Positions 27,301-42,700 of a DNA stretch of 64,000 bases are shown here, piece by piece. The notes beneath the pieces were generated by a model, which was given only the letters and a program-made list of their open reading frames with translations, did not search any database and was not told the DNA's origin. The number at the start of each line of letters is the position of its first letter. The stretch's first letter is position 1. The DNA is from Glandiceps talaboti (Eukaryota; Hemichordata; Enteropneusta; Spengelidae): assembly GCF_964340395.1 (NCBI RefSeq), contig NC_135568.1, forward strand, positions 15,770,276-15,834,275, in the 5' to 3' direction. A program made the translations under genes and the position numbers.

Positions 27301-30300
27301 GGAAGAGTTGAAGGCCTTGCTGTTGATTGGATTTCCAGTAAGTCAGATCTCCTTATATGGTATGATACAGAATTTGGCATTTCTATATATGGTTGATATT
27401 AATTATTTTCCTCAGTGGACACCATATATGGAAAAATGTAGTAGATAGGTTTTCCTTATGGTATGATAAAGAACTCACCCTTTCTACATAGGGTGAGTGC
27501 TGTTTATTTTCCTCAGTGGACACCATATATGGAAAAAGGTAGTAAATCAAATCATGTTCCTCAGTGAAAAAAAATGGAATGGTCCATGTATCTATACTGT
27601 CACCTTTGGTGGCGCTCTTTTTTCATTGCTAATCATCCATTCCTGAATATCCTACCATCAGAATAAATACATAGTGTGCATTATAATGATATGAAATGAT
27701 CAGTAACGAACATTTCTACTCAAAGAGTTGGGAATTCACTTCCAAGAATTTTTTTTGACTCTGTGAACAGAAATTTACATTACTAAAGGATTAAGCCAGA
27801 GTCCATGAACGTTCATTGTTGTATGTACTCCATCAGAACAAACTGACCATTCATTGTCATGTGTAAAATGATGTTTACTCTGTTCTCCATCAGAACAAAT
27901 CTACTGGACAGATCAACAATTGGATGTAATAGAGGTAGCTAGATTGGACGGTAGTTATCGATATGTTCTAATTGACACAGACATGGACAAACCCAGAGCT
28001 ATTGTTGTACATCCAGTGCATGGGTAAGTCACTCACTCTTTTTAATACTACGGAAAATAAACAATCTGTAAACTAAGATAGAGACAAACTAAAAGTGTTG
28101 TTGTTCCATGTGACCGATTACACCAAGTCGGTAATAACGGTGGCTTTTGGAAAGGCCTATTGTGGTAATTAGTTGTTGCAGGTAGAAAGGTTTGTTAAAC
28201 CTGCCCATATCTAATGTTATGTTGTTACGACACATTGACTTGCACGATTTTTGTAAATCTTAAATTTAAAAGTTATATTGATGTGTATTTTTTAACAGAC
28301 ACATATTTTGGGCTGACTGGGGAGCAGACGGTAAAATTGAGCGGGCTCGGTTAGATGGATCAGAGCGTGAAGTGATCTTAACAACTGATATTTACTGGCC
28401 AAATGGCCTGGCTATTGACTATGAAGAGAACCTCCTGTATTGGTGCGATGCCCGCCATGACAGGATAGAGAGATCCGATTTGGATGGTAACAGTAGGATA
28501 GTCATTAATATTGGACATCAAGATCCATTTTCTATAACTGTATACCAAGATTTCATTTATTGGTCTGACAGGTAAGTGTAGAATACAACAACTGTTGTTT
28601 AAAGGGGAACACTACGCCAGGAAATAAAGATATTGTCAAAAATGTTGGGTTCCAGAGAGCCGTTTCATGATTTCACATCACATACTTTTTACTCAGTTGC
28701 CAAGAAACACCAAATTTAAGCTCTTTTTTTTTTTTTTTTTTTTACCGCTATTGGTCTTTGAGTGGTGCACTATTACCTTATAAAAACATTTGTAAGGACA
28801 ATGGAGTTCTTGTGGTAGCCTATTCCACAACTGTTACTCAGTGAGAGTGTTGACCATTCAACACATAATTTTGCCCAATAAAGATTATTTTGTAAAATGT
28901 TGCCAATCTATCTGTAGGACTAAAGACCAAGGTGCTATTTACCGAGCTAGAAAAGACAATGGCACAGACGTGATTACGATGAGAGACAACATAGGAATGC
29001 TGGTGAAGGATGTACATGTGTACAATGCTAACAGACAACAAGGTAAGCAACCATGTCTATTTCAATTGCTGTTATAACCATATGAACATCAAATAAGAAT
29101 ATATTGCCTGAAAGTCTGTGTGTGTATGTGTGTGTGTGTCTGTCTGTCAACATGATAACTCAAAAACTACTGAGCTGATTGTAATAAATCAAAGTGATGG
29201 TTTTGTGCCATTTTAGCTCTCATCCTACAAACTTGATTTTACCTTTAATGGATGTTTGTACCCTTAAATACAAATATTTCTTTTAAAAATTGTCAAACTT
29301 AGAAAAAAGAAGAATTGTTGCTATAGTAGATGGGGGGGGGGGGGTGAGTGGGGTTATGACTTAAACTCGCACACCATGGCAGAACTGTGATTTAATGAGA
29401 AAAACTCTCCGAATTGATTACCTCGTGATATATCACACCTGGTACTGTTATATGACCAAACGGAATTTGCAATGTCATGTCCTATGCTGAACTTTGCACT
29501 GTGAATAAAATTGATGAAATACAGGTGGTAGGTTATTTTAAACAACCAATCAGAAGAAACCTTGTAAAGACTGCACAGTTCACAAGTTGTACTGCCGAGA
29601 CTGCCATCCAAGGCTTTAGTGTATCAACCAATCAGGATAAGCCTTGTAAAGACTTCATATTTTGCAGACTGCCATTCAAGGTTCTAGTGTATCAACCAAT
29701 CAGGATAAGCCTTGTAAAGACTTCATATTTTGCAGACTACCATTCAAGGCTCTAGTGTATAAACCAATCAGGATAAGCCTTGTAAAGACTTCATATTTTG
29801 CAGACTACCATTCAAGGCTCTAGTGTATAAACCAATCAGATTGTACCTTTTAACGATTGAACATTCAACTAATAACAAACAAATCATTTCTTTATCCCCC
29901 TGTAGGTACTAATCTGTGTGCTACTGCAAATGGCGGTTGTGAACAACTGTGTTTTTATATGGGTAATAATCAAAAGAAATGCCAGTGTGCACATGGTCAA
30001 CTTGCTGAAGATGGACTCAAATGTGAAGGTGAGACCCAAGATTAGAACAAACAAAAAAATTGTTTGGTTCAGGTTACCAGACCCCAGCTAGTTTTTGCTG
30101 CAGACCCTAAACATTTTTTTTTACACATTCGAGAAAAAATAAAACAAAATTGCGAAAATTGTGAAGTCTTGTGAGAAATAGTAGACAGGAAACTGACATG
30201 AACTTAAAAAGACAATATAAAACTGTTCTTCCAATCTGTAATGGCTGTACATCTGATTGGAAGAAACCAATAAGACAGAGAGCATATGGAAAACAACAGA

Positions 30301-33300
30301 ACACATAACTACCTGAAGTTAGACACTCACATGAAAAAAAAGTAAAATAAAGAAAATACAAAATCTACCTGCCCTACCTATTCTAAAATTGAGCATAATC
30401 GGAAACACACAATTTTTTATTACGCCTTATTTAACATTCACTCTACTGTTGTTAATTAGGGTAGCCAACATTGGCTACCTCAGCTCAGTAAAGTAGACTG
30501 ACACATTTCCAAAAGATGCCATAGAGGGCGGATGTCACTAAGCCACGAACAGTGCTATTAGTATTACCGTATGCAGGCAAGGTAGCTTTCTGTACATATA
30601 TACACACTAGGCGTTTTCATGTATTTGCTCCAAATATACATGTAAGGTTTATGTCACTCCAATCCACAAAGGGGGCTATTACAGTGGGATGTGTGTGTCT
30701 GTGTATCTGTCAGTACATATTTTGCAAAGCCATATTTAGATATCAGAAATTGAGGAATTGTCAAATGTTAGAAGGTAAAACTTTGAAAATGTAACTTTCA
30801 CAACAAATATGTGCCATATTTGTTGTGAAAGTTACATTTAACTGCAGTTACATCTCAAAATCAGAAATTTAGAAATTGTAATACATTAAAAGGTAATGGT
30901 GATTTTGTGATGACAAATATGGCAGTTATTCATAATGTCATGAACAACAGTGAAGAGTAGAAGGCCATCGTCTTTGTGTCAAGTTTGAATGAAAATTGCT
31001 TCCAAACTTAGTCCTCTATTATAACATCCATGAGCCAGATTCAACAAAAAAATATGGAATACCCAGTATATACTCTGGTTGTTCAATATCACGACAGCGC
31101 GTATCTATGTCATTACAGCGCGTATCTACGTCATGACAATGCGTGTCTATGTCGATGGTTCTACTATGTTCGAAATATCAAAACGTTCAAAATTGCCATT
31201 AATTTCTCTGATTTTTCTTTGATATTACTGGCGATGGTATAATTATATTATTCTCCAATATTTTTCTTCATTCAGCTGGAAAATACTTGTGACCTAAGGG
31301 TTGTCACTATGAGTCGCTAGACAAGTAAGGGCCCCTTAGGTTGCTTGTATTTTCTTTGGCTGACTGAAGAAAAATATTGGGTATAATATCCAACATACGA
31401 CACTTTTAAGATGTCTGATTTTTGTTTGTTTTCACAGCCTATGATGCTTTCTTATTGTACTCTGAAAGAAACATTATCAAAAGCATCGACTTATTTGATG
31501 AAAACAACCCGAACCAACCCAACCCAGAAATTAAAGACGAGGATAACATCCGTAACGTTATTGGACTAGCTTTTGATCACGTCAATCGGCGTATCTTTTA
31601 CACCGATATACAACAAGGTGACATACAGATGGTCAGGTATAATGGCAGTGATCACCAAGTCATTGTATCAGGTATGTGTAATATCACCAGTGTTAAAGGC
31701 CCATAGTTCAGTCCCTAGGTTTTTCACATCAGATGGTCAGGTATAATGGCAGTGATCACCAAGTCATTGTATCAGGTATGTGTAATATCACCAGTGTTAA
31801 AGGCCAATAATTCAATCCCAGATTTTTACATGAGACCGTAAAATATAATGGCAGTGATCATGCACCATATAATTGTATCAGCTTTGTGTAATATCTGCAG
31901 TGTTAAAGACCCATAATTCAGTCCCAGGTTTTTACATCTTATCAGTGGAGCTATAAGGATTACATATAGGATCATTCTATTGATGTGACCAGGACCAATT
32001 TTTTCTATAATTCTATATCTTCCACAATGAGCTGTCCTCCACAATTTTACGTTATTTGCCTTTCGAGGCAGAATTCCAAAACTCATGCTCAGCCAACAAT
32101 GACCGTGCCAGAATATACCATATATGTTAGCTGTGTTGTGAGAAAGGGTAACTCTCCCTTTTAACTCCACTGTCAGATTGCTTTGATATTTTGTGTGCAT
32201 GTACCTTGGGGTGAATCTATTCAGATTTGTTCATACAAGTTGATACAAGCCATTTTCTATTTTTAGCAATTTCTTTTTTTTAAATCAAAAATCATATTTT
32301 TGACTGTGATCAGATTAGATTGATATTTACCATGAATGTGCCTTGGATGGCGTATATTAAGATTTGTTGATACGAGTGATTTTTGATTTTCTCAAAAATG
32401 TTTTGGGGTGGGTTACCCAGGTAGTTACCTAAAAGTGTTACATGAGTAGATTGGCTCATATTTCTTGATTTGTGTACAGGTATTGGGTCAGCTGAAGGTT
32501 TGGCCTATGATCCCATCTTCAAAGAGATTTACTGGACAAGTTACTCCGACTCCACCATCTGTAGAATCCGAGTTTATGAGGAGAGCGAAAAAGAAGTGGT
32601 TGTGAGAATGGAGACAACTGATCATCCTAGGGCCATTGTACTGGATGTCTGTGATGGGTTGGTCTTTTCTTTTCATTTTAACTCATTGTGAGATGTTATC
32701 GATAATGAAATGGGCTACATTTTACAAACTGTAACACCCATTGCAAGTAAAGTGATTCCACTGTGTGCCACATACAACCAGTAACACCTAAGTAAAGTGA
32801 TTCCACTGTGTGCCACATACAACCGGTAACACCTAAGTACAATGATTCCAGTGTGCCACATACAACCAGTAACACCTAAGTAAAGTGATTCCACTGTGTG
32901 CCACATACAACCAGTAACACCCAAGTAAAGTGATTCCATTGCATGTCCAAATACAACCAGTAACACCCAAGTAAAGTGATTCCATTGCTTGTCCAAATAC
33001 AACCAGTAACACCCAAGTAAAGTGATTCCATTGCTTGTCCAAATACAACCAGTAACACCCAAGTAAAGTGATTCCATTGCATGTCCAAATACAACCAGTA
33101 ACACCCAAGTAAAGTTATTCCATTGCATGTCCAAATACAACCAGTAACATCTAAGTAAAGTGATTCCATTGTATGTCCAAATACAACCAGTAACACCTAA
33201 GTAAAGTGATTCCATTGCATGTCCAAATACAACCAGTAACACCCAAGTAAAGTGATTCCATTGCATGTCCAAATACAACCAGTAACACCTAAGTAAAGTG

Positions 33301-36300
33301 ATTCCATTGCATGTCCAAATACAACCAGTAACACCTAAGTAAAGTGATTCCATTGCATGTCCAAATACAACCAGTAACACCTAAGTAAAGTGATTCCATT
33401 GCATGTCCAAATACAACCAGTAACACCTAAGTAAAGTGATTCCATTGCATGTCCAAATACATCCAGTAACACTTAAGTAAAGTGATTCCATTGCATGTCC
33501 AAATACAACCAGTAACACCTAAATATAGTGATTCCATTGCATGTCCAAATACAACCAGTAACACCTAAGTAAAGTGATTCCATTGCATGTTCACATGCAA
33601 CCAGCAGTTAAATTCATTGTGATTTAACTGGTTTCACAATTTGTTTAATATGGTGTTTATATCAAATATAAGGTTTGATTTGCTTTACAAGCCAATGGCC
33701 TTCCTAATGGAGTTAATTAATTTTGTAAACTGTAGTATCACAACTGTGTATTTAGCTATTTTGAGATCAATGCAGTGTTTTATGATATATTTCTTATACC
33801 TTGATGTGATCAATTTGATCTTCGTTTATTTGAATTGGGGTTTGATTGGGTATGATTTAATGTGACATGTGACCTTTGACCTTGTTACAGACGGATGTAT
33901 TGGACCAATTGGAATGATGAGTCTCCCAGCATAATGAGGGCATATCAGGGAGGTTTTGACGTGCACGCCATTATTAGTACCGACATAGAGACCCCTAACT
34001 CACTTGCTATTGATCATAAAGCAGGCAGACTGTACTGGTCAGATGCAAGACTAGACAAGATAGAGAGATGTAAACTAGATGGTACTGAGAGACATGTAAG
34101 TAGTGATGTCATTTCTTGTGGTCAGGTTTAAACTATTTGAGTGTGTTGGTCAGAGACGGGACTCCTTTCACAGACCTATACCAGTAAGTTGTGTGGTTAT
34201 GTCCAGTGTGATGTAAACTGGACAGTTCGGTAGTCGAGTAAAGCTGGTTTATTAAAACCAGCAAAAGAAGAGGTTAAAATTGATTTTAAAGAAAACCCAG
34301 CTTTTCAAATCATCAGTTTATTACATGGCACCTTGTAAGGAAAAAATGTTTTTTAAAAAGCACACAAAAAAAAGGAAACAAAAAAGAAATCTTTGTAAAA
34401 AAAAAGTAAGTGTACTGTTTAAAAAGTAAACAGTACACAAGTAACAAAAAATTGCAAACTAATATGGCCAATTTCAAGCCCCTGTGGATGAAGGAAGTCA
34501 TCAGAAACACCACCCTACTGAGAGTATAATTAAACAAATATCCATTCAGTGGGGCGATGTGAAGCTATTACAAGGTTATCACTGATTGGATAGAGGTGAT
34601 GTGAAGCTATTACAAGGTTGTCACTGATTGGATAGAGGTGATGTGAAGCTATTACAAGGTTATCACTGATTGGATAGAGGTGATGTGAAGCTATTACAAG
34701 GTTATCACTGATTGGATAGAGGTGATGTGAAGCTATTACAAGGTTATCACTGATTGGATAGAGGTGATGTGAAGCTATTACAAGGTTATCACTGATTGGA
34801 TAGAGGTGATGTGAAGCTATTACAAGGTTATCACTGATTGGATAGAGGTGATGTGATGCTATTACAAGGTTATCACTGATTGGATAGAGGTGATGTGATG
34901 CTATTACATGGTTATCACTGATTGGATAGAGGTGATGTGAAGCTATTACAAGGTTGCCACTGATTGGATAGGGGTGATGTGAAGCTTTTACAAGGTTGCC
35001 ACTGATTGGATATACTTTTATCACTCATTAACAATACAGTCAACAGATGTGCTTGTTTCCTTTGTTTTCTAACCAATCAGAATGAACCTTAGAAAGTGCT
35101 GCACATTGTTCAAATAGCTTACATCAACACGTTAGATTTAATAGTTTTAGTTTATGTCAATCTCAGTAAACCGAAATATTAATTGTCCGTCTCTTAAGTA
35201 TAGAAATGTAGTCACAGTAAAATTGTAGTAGATTGCGAAGAGGATGACCTGTAAATGTGGAGTCCTGGATTGCTGATAATAAAACCAAAATTGATGTCAT
35301 GTTTTATCTTCTTTCACATCCTAGATCATAGTACAATCAGAGCCAGTGCATCCGTTCGGACTGGCCCTCTATGGCGAGAATCTGTTCTGGACTGATTGGG
35401 TGCGAAGGGCTGTCATCAGAGTTAACAAGTATACGGGAGAAGAAGTAACAGTTCTCCGTGGAAGCATTGCCCAGCAACCCATGGGTATCATTGCAGTAGC
35501 CAATGATACTGAAGATTGTAAGTTAGAGCTTCAGTATTCAGCTGTCATGACCTTCATTTTTGTTGCAAAAGCTGCCTTTGAACAGCACTCCTCGTGGCCA
35601 AACTAAAAAATCTTTTGTTTTTCTTAGCACTGAAATATAAATCATTACATGTAATACTTGGAAATGTTGATTTCTTCAAAGGCGGCTACAGTACTTAGCT
35701 GTCATGACCTTCAGTTTTGTTGCCTTTGAACAGCACTCCTAGTGGCCAAACTATACAATCTTTTGTTTTTCCAATAACCAGAATATGGTGTGTGGCATCT
35801 TTACTTCCTTGTTTCTCACTTTTTGAAAATTGAGTCAATGTTTAGGATTGTCAGGTTTGGAAAGTTGTTTACAAAATAATGAAAAAAAGGTTACAGTACA
35901 TTAATCAATTAGTTTATTCTTTCTGAACATAGTGGATGGTTAGGTTTGAGTCAAATTGTCTTTGTGTTATGTCACATGGGTGAAACACCAAGGCAACTTC
36001 ATTTCTCCTGTAATCATGTTTTATGGTTTTTTTTTCACAGGTGAGTCAAACTTATGCCGAAAACTGAATGGTGGTTGTGATATCCACGCCCGCTGTGATA
36101 CTGATGAGAGGGGCAATGTACTGTGTAACTGTACTACCGATGGTTATCAGCTTGTTGATAATACACGATGTGTCCTGGAAGGCATTGAATGTTCTCCTAC
36201 AGAGTTTGAATGTAATAGTGGAACCTGTATTCCCTATGAGTATACTTGCGATAACTACTCTGAATGTGAAGACGAGAGTGATGAAGATGTGCACTACTGC

Positions 36301-37160
36301 TGTAAGTACAACTTCTTTCATTGGCTATCCTGTTACTGTGGTGTGTTTTGATTGGATTGATGCTTTTGGTCTTGTCGGTAGCTGATCTGTGATTGGTTGG
36401 TTAGCACTCATTCATTGGTTCTTGTGTTACTAAGGTGAGGTCCGATTGGTTGGATAGACCAGACTTTGGTCTTGTTGCTAAGCTGATCTCTGATTGGTTG
36501 GTTTGAGAAAACTCATTCATCGTTTATTGTGTAACTATGATGGTTTCTGATTGGTTAGTTAGACTACTATAATATTAAAATGCATTACTTTTGCTGTATT
36601 CGATTGGATTTCTATGTTGTTGTCTTTCTTCATCAGTATTTGACCACTCTTCAAATGAAACTGCCAATATTTGTGCATTACATAGAGTTTGTTTTCATTA
36701 CAGCAACTCGTAGCTGTCGACCAGACTATCTGTCATGTTCCAATGGTAGATGTATCAGTACAACACTCCAGTGCAATGGTAAAAATGATTGTGGTGACAA
36801 TAGTGATGAAGTGGGATGTGGTACGTATGCTTTTAATTTGTTATCTCAGACTTTGTCTACTTTTGGAATCTTATCACAGGTTTTGATCAAGTTATATAGG
36901 GAGAGTGATAGTGTGTGGGTATGTATGTGTGTGTGTGTGTGCGTGTGTGCGTGCACACATGTATGTGTGTGTATGTGTGTATGTATGTATGTATGTATGT
37001 ATGTATGTATGTATGTATGTATGTATGTATGTATGACTGCATGCATGTATGGGTGTATGGATGTATGTATGTATGTATATATGAATTTTATGTATGTATG
37101 TATGTATGTATGTATGTATGTATGTATGTATGTATGTATGTATGTATGCATGCATGCATG

Positions 37161-37191
<31 letters not shown>

Positions 37192-37241
37192 TACTATGTA
37201 TGTAAATATGTAGGTATATGCATGAGTTTGTGTGTGTGTGT

Positions 37242-37301
<60 letters not shown>

Positions 37302-39637
37302 TTCCTTTCTTCCCAATACCAAGGTGAAACCTTAACTGTAAAGATCACTAGTATTAATAACCAGCGATGATAATAGACATTGAATTTATTAAGTAAACTT
37401 GTTTTCAGTTTTACCACTTACAATGTAGATCATTTCATATTAATTACACTGAATGCATATAGTGTATGCCAGCACACTCAAAACTATTTAATAATAATAG
37501 CAATGGATTAATTATGACAAAAGTTTTTTTTAACTTTCCTTATTTAAATTAAGTGACAGGACATGATAATCTCAGTTACCCAGACTCCTCTGACCCCCTC
37601 CCCTCCCCTTCCCCCCCCCCTCCTCAAGGCACGAGGAAAATGCTATGTATGACAAAGTGATTTGAACAAGATAGCTGAATGAAGAGTCTGACCTTCAATT
37701 TGACCTCCAGTAAAATCACTGTAACCTTCAATTTGACCTCTGTAGTAAAATCAGTAGAAGTCATTTTGGAAACATGGGGGGGGCAAATAAAAAATATGAG
37801 GAGTTTGAGTAACTGAGAGCAGGCATTGTTAGTCCTTGTTCAGACCACCTAATGTGATATCTATATCCTTCCATACCCCCTAACTCTGCTCACAATCTAT
37901 CCAACTAGACTACTATATTGCTTGTGTGTGTATGTAACATTGTGTGATCTTTTCTCTTTTTGGCACTGGTTTTAACTGATATGTCTTTATGGCTACAGAT
38001 AGCAGTAAGTTGGTAGTGTGTTTCTAATTCTAACTGTACTATTCACACTCTGATATATATGTAATGTACACCCACACTTACTAATCCGATGACATGAATA
38101 GTCTCGGTTACCCAGACTCTCACTGCTTGGGGCTCTTCTACGAGATTACCCAGACGAGAATCCGGGGAAACAATATTTCAACTACCCCGCCTGGGACTCA
38201 CACAGTACATTTCTTCCAAGTCATAAAAATGGGCTTACGAGGCCTGTTTGTTGTAATTAAAATGTAGCACTAGCTTGAAAAGTGATAACTTGTCATGAAA
38301 GTACCTGAATCATTTAGTCTACAATGTTGGACATGAAGTATTCCCCAGCATGCACTGCTCTAGAAGCTACTTCCTGTGCAGGCGAATTGGAATCTCATTT
38401 CCCCAGAGTCTCATTTAGGGTGGTGTTATAGGCAGAGCCCCCAGTGGTGTGAGGCTGGGTAATTGAGACTAATGGCATGAATAGTTGTTGGCTTAAAGCT
38501 GCACTAGCGTCAATTGATCCAAGAGTACGTTTTGTATCTGTTTTGTTAGATGTGATGAGTTGAATAGAATTGAATCACCAGCTGCATAAACATATTGACG
38601 TATCTGTATACATATTGTACAATAAATCTAATCAAATTGATTTTGTGGTACGCACCCAAAATGAGCACCCTAGTGCGATCACGCTTTCAAACCTCGCTGT
38701 ATTAATTATGCATGGATACAATCAACCCCTAATCAATCAATGTCTGAATGTCTAATGACAGAACCCCATGATACGCAAATGCAAGTGTGGAGTACTCGGG
38801 GTATTTGCACGAGTGCTTTCAGTGTTCTCTGTGCACACACTTCCACAAACATAACGAGTGAAAGTGCAGCAGAAAACACTGCACGCACTCATGAAATACC
38901 CGAGTAGCCACACTGGAACTCACATGGCATGGGTTTCTATTATTATTACATATGTTTATTTGAAACAGCAAACTTCATAAAAATCATACAGTGTGATCTC
39001 GCGATTTCGTGTGTAGCTAACGACTGCACCCTCATTTGTATATCATTTGCATACAATATTGTTTTCGGTATTGCAATGCAGTGAAATTACCACTAGTATG
39101 CTTGTGCAGAAGTGCAAGTAATTTCAGGTACATATTATGTAATAGTCATCGGCACTGTAAAAATTTTCAGTGAATATAGTGTTGATTGTATAATAATTGT
39201 AAAAAGAACACTCCTGCTACAGCTACATGTAAGTGCAGTTTCTAACAACTGTGCAGAATTTCATAAACTAAACATTCATGGCCATGCAATCATTCTTAGT
39301 GTAATATGCCTCCATCATTATTTTAACTGACACAACATATTTGATATTTTGAATTCCCCATCATAAATTGTACGTATATGGTAAAAAATTGCAATCGTAC
39401 TAAAATTTTGTTTATTTTGTAGGCCTCAAAATTCCCTCTTTTTCACCCTTGGTTGTCCCAATGGGCTAGCATTTTATTCAAATTGGTAGCCCTTTGATGG
39501 TGACCAGTACAGTCCTTTGTTTCTGAACTGGAAACAGAGGAAGCCATTGGAAAAACAACCAGTGACAGGCAAACATTTATCAACAGAACTTGTTACAAAC
39601 ATAGAAAGTAAATAAATACACTCATGCACACGCACAT

Positions 39638-39716
<79 letters not shown>

Positions 39717-42700
39717 AACCCAAAGCAAGACTATACAACTTATAGTGATATTGATATGTAGACTTGCAATCCCCATCATTTCCAGTGTAGTACACAGCAG
39801 TGCTTTATGCACCAGTAGTAACATAGCAAAGGTAATACCCCCAGGGACACACAGAGAGGAAGAACAGCGCCCTCACAGTCAATTGTACAAAGGACAATTG
39901 TAATAACACTTGGCACAGCATGTTGGAAGTAGAGACATGTATGAAATGACTAGAACAGTTTTCTTGACTTCTTTACATGTACATGCATGGAAATTCCTCA
40001 GTCTGTGAATCGATTAACTGTTCACAAAACTGTTCTTATCAAATGATGGAATGTTCTATAAGTCTTTGTACTTCCAACATGCTGTGCTGAGTGCTATTAA
40101 TCCAATTCAGGTGTTTACTTTCCCTGTTTGTAACAAGTTCTATTTGTAAATGCTTGCCTGTCACTTGTTATAAGTGTGTTTTTAGTGAATATTTTCATGT
40201 CCATGAATCTTAATTCAAACATTTGTTCATTGCTGTCTATCAGCTGTCGCTCCATTTGCCCTTCAACTTGCACTTCAACCCATTCCATTCATTCTTTTCT
40301 TAACTCACTATACAGTAATCTTCGACCAACTGTATCTCTGTCTCAAGCTATGCTAAAACTACCTACTAGTACTATCAGCAAATTTCTCTATTGATCACAG
40401 TGTAATCTTTCACTCCCTGGTGGTTAATTGTAAACAAATTGTTGATAAGACCAAGGCTGGCTAGTCACTACACAAGTAATATGAAACACATACACTTGTT
40501 CATTTCACTCAGAGGGTAAACAAACAACTCCAACATTTGATGTTAAATTAGCAACTAGAACACAATACAGCTTTACTGACTTTGTTTATTATACCAGATT
40601 TAATAGATATCCCACAGTGTCGCTATCCTGAAGACTACTTAAAACTCCACTGGTGAAATGTACACTAAGTAAACATCAGGGAGTGAAAGATTACACTGTG
40701 ATTAATAGAGAAACTTGCTGTTAGTAGGTAGTTCACAGTAGTTCTAGGGGAGAAATTAGGCTGGAGGAAAGCAACAACAACAAATGAATGCAGTGCACTA
40801 ACCTGCCTGTAGAGGGCACCCTACAATGTTTAGTGTCAGCATAGCTTGGTAGAGACAACAGTTCAAATCTGTCTGTAGACATTTGTTCAGTCTGTATAAA
40901 GATGTGTTTTGAAATTCAGGTCTTGATTTTAAATTGATCTTCTGTTTTCAGGTGTAATTGAATGTGAATCTGATGAATACCGCTGTGACAATGGTCGTTG
41001 TATTCATCATCAGTTCCGATGTGATAGAGATATAGATTGTTCAGATGCCTCGGATGAAATCGGTTGTGGTGAGTTTAAACTTGTCAATAATATTTTTTAC
41101 TTACAAAGCAACAAATTTCAAGTCAATTTCTCTCTAATGAAAATAAAGAAATGATTAAAGGAAATCTGACTATAATACGCCATATTGCAAATTATCAGAA
41201 AAACAAAAGATTTGATAGTTTGGCCACGAGAAGTGCTGTTCAGAGGAAGCTATTGGACCTGGAGTGAAGGCCATGATGGATTGAACCTTGTATCTTCTGA
41301 AAAAAAACCCACATAATTTTTCAATGATTTAGAACAAAAGTTGGTTCTCAACCATTTAAAACAAACATTATTCCTTGTTTTGTTTCCAAATGATGTAATT
41401 ACTTGGAACTTTTTTAGCCATACTTTGTTGACTGCTTCATGTACTGTCGTGTGATTTTAACCCTCATTCCTCATGTGAGGATAGATTTTACCTACTTTAA
41501 ATACTGCCCTCAGGAGTTGTGTGTGCAGTCAGATTAGAATGCAGGAGTTGAGAACTAAAATTAAAGTCAATGTCAATACCATGCAGCTTTCTGTTTGATA
41601 CAACTATGCAGAAACCAATAAGAAACTGCATATGTCACACTTCAATAGCAAGATCACATTTTTTTTTCAAAATTTAGTCTAAATGAAGTAAACCATTTAA
41701 ATGATTGCAACTCCATGCAGACATTCAGGCACCAATGTTTTTCTTAGTATCGAATATCTGATGAAGGGTGCGTAAAATATCCTTTGCGGTGTTCATTTGA
41801 TGTCTGTATGATGGCATGTATAGTTCATTTCACTTTGACAAAATGTAGCAAGAAACTGTACTCATTCAATCTTGCTATCTTAAAGTGTGGCATGTCCACT
41901 TTCCTGCATGGTTGTATCAAACTGAAAAGTTGCACAGTATTGTGAAGTTCGCTGTATATGTAATTTGATGTGGTTTTGTTGTATAGATGCAGTGAACTGC
42001 ACCAATTTCAGACCACCAGGATTTGTCATCCCCATTGGCAGCACTGATATTCCAGTCTTTGTCAACTGTGAAACTACTACTATTTGTATCCTGGAGGAAT
42101 GGAAATGTGACGGTGAAAACGACTGCGGAGATGATTCAGATGAGAGAGGCTGTTCAACTGCAAGTAAGTTAATTACTGCAGGATTGAATTCATTCAGTGC
42201 ATGCCTTGCATGGTCAACTGTTTAGGTGTCTCACAGCCAATTGATTGGACTGTTCTTTCAGTGTCCCACAGCCAATCAAATTGTCAAGCCATTCTTATGC
42301 AAATTACAACAGGCTGACAATTCGGCTGATCATTTATCTTGTCATTTATAAGGTCTCTTTAGATTGGTACATATTGTATAATGTTATCTTATGCAGAGAA
42401 AATGACCCAATCAGTGATTATTTTAGTAAATATATGTTAAGTTACTCAAACGTGCATACATGGTATCGTAAATGAGAGAATGTACAGCAACTTCTTACTA
42501 TGCAATCAACAGTTTTAAGAATGCCAGGACAGAAATTGTGATGTCATAGAAGGTATGCATTGATATTTACACTATCTTAGAGTACATGTATAGTAAATAA
42601 AAGGTGTTTTGAAGTAAGCATATAAACTCAAGTAGCTTGTGAAACTTTAATGTCTGTTTTGTGAATATAACAGCAATTTTGAGTACACTGCGACTTTTTT

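Noticed and set aside
32715-33380. Antisense 221-codon frame
   Set aside because: It is a translation of a 46-bp minisatellite lying within an LRP1 intron. No domain or splice signals support it.
34530-35024. Antisense 164-codon frame
   Set aside because: It is a translation of a 42-bp minisatellite, 14 codons per unit.
36580-37417. Frames rich in Cys-Met-Tyr-Val and His-Thr
   Set aside because: They come from the TATG and TG microsatellites; the first also overlaps the genuine LDLa-12 exon.
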